In this document: piece after piece, positions 60,886 to 61,039 of the stretch | Position numbering within the stretch: position 1 is the stretch's first letter | How the letters are laid out: every line of letters begins with the position of its first letter | Origin: Sphingomonadaceae bacterium | Lineage (GTDB): Bacteria; Pseudomonadota; Alphaproteobacteria; Sphingomonadales; Sphingomonadaceae | Direction: 5' to 3' | DNA: 61,039 nucleotides | Assembly: GCA_030147805.1 (NCBI GenBank) | Contig: JASBUR010000028.1 | Coordinates: 1-61,039, forward strand | Program-made: the position numbers and the translations under genes | The notes under the pieces: model-generated | Databases searched by the model: none | What the model saw: only the letters and a program-made list of their open reading frames with translations | What the model was told of the DNA's origin: nothing

Positions 60886-61039
60886 CTATTTGGGGCGGCG
60901 CGGCGGGCGCGGAGTCGATGCGGGGGCGCCGCCGCGCGGTGCGCCGCCACCGGTGGGCTTGGGTCCGCGCGGACGGTCGCCCGCACCCGCGCCGGCCGGC
61001 TTCGGCCCCCGGGGGCGATCACTGGGACGATCGCCGGGA
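60886..61039 (-). CDS. C-terminal end of a gene cut by the window edge
   Basis: The last 50 codons of a leftward gene; the frame enters from the right edge. It is all low-complexity: repeats of the type DRPRGPKPxG and a final PRPPRRPK. Such Arg/Gly/Pro tails end 23S rRNA pseudouridine synthases (RluB type) and some DEAD-box helicases in sphingomonads; the domain itself lies outside the window, so no function is assigned. Confidence 0.5.
   Translation of the reverse strand, partial: PGDRPSDRPRGPKPAGAGAGDRPRGPKPTGGGAPRGGAPASTPRPPRRPK

Overview
The window is chromosomal DNA from a very GC-rich alphaproteobacterium, most likely of the order Sphingomonadales. This rests on high GC in every codon third position, on typical families (DUF3297, UrcA, DUF3376 patatin, RskA-type anti-sigma, ligase-associated DNA-repair proteins), and on short palindromic repeats between genes. 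I see no phage, plasmid, insertion sequence with a transposase, CRISPR array, rRNA or tRNA. Most of it is core genome, densely packed, with many ATGA or GTGA stop/start overlaps.

Layout. 0.1-2.8 kb: polysaccharide flippase, an SDR oxidoreductase and a small Cys-containing protein. 2.9-8.3 kb: an Atm1-type ABC exporter, a MAPEG protein, an EF-hand glycine-zipper lipoprotein and a large patatin-like hydrolase. 8.3-14.3 kb: dnaB (with a DnaA box just upstream), then a GIY-YIG nuclease cassette bounded by 35-bp inverted repeats and open in frame into alr, then mlaE-mlaF, an ECF sigma factor and its anti-sigma factor, all joined by 4-base overlaps. 14.4-22.5 kb: an outer-membrane protein, radA, cvpA, cysS, a DUF3298-type lipoprotein, a degenerate GIY-YIG protein, an Fe-S scaffold protein, a CPA2 antiporter and a DUF3297 protein. 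22.5-26 kb: an orphan FixJ-type regulator facing a membrane pseudokinase, an acyl-CoA dehydrogenase and a DUF423 protein.

26-35.6 kb is one long leftward gene series: lysC, flavin oxidoreductase, ptsP, RodZ-like protein, cpoB-like gene, tilS, ftsH. 35.6-41.4 kb: ubiG, a LytS/LytTR two-component pair, a ferredoxin, a 3-methyladenine DNA glycosylase and two tandem Crp-like regulators. 41.5-50.4 kb holds the ligase-associated DNA-damage set (pdeM, Lhr-like helicase, exonuclease, ATP-dependent ligase). It is interrupted by a GST, an SRPBCC/ArsR pair with a clear operator, a free-methionine-sulfoxide reductase and two membrane microproteins. 50.4-56.5 kb: an Lrp regulator, a methyltransferase, an MscS remnant, a DUF2383-PRC fusion coupled to an L,D-transpeptidase, a ZIP transporter and lipoproteins. 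56.9-61 kb: a Tat-exported M20 peptidase homologue lacking several metal ligands, a LysR regulator, a UrcA protein, xthA and the end of one more gene.

The least ordinary items are the repeat-bounded GIY-YIG cassette (with a second, decayed GIY-YIG gene beside a different palindromic repeat), the N-lobe-less pseudokinase, the M20 protein with altered metal ligands, and the MlaEF pair locked to an ECF sigma/anti-sigma module. All product names come from reading motifs in the translations; no database search was run.
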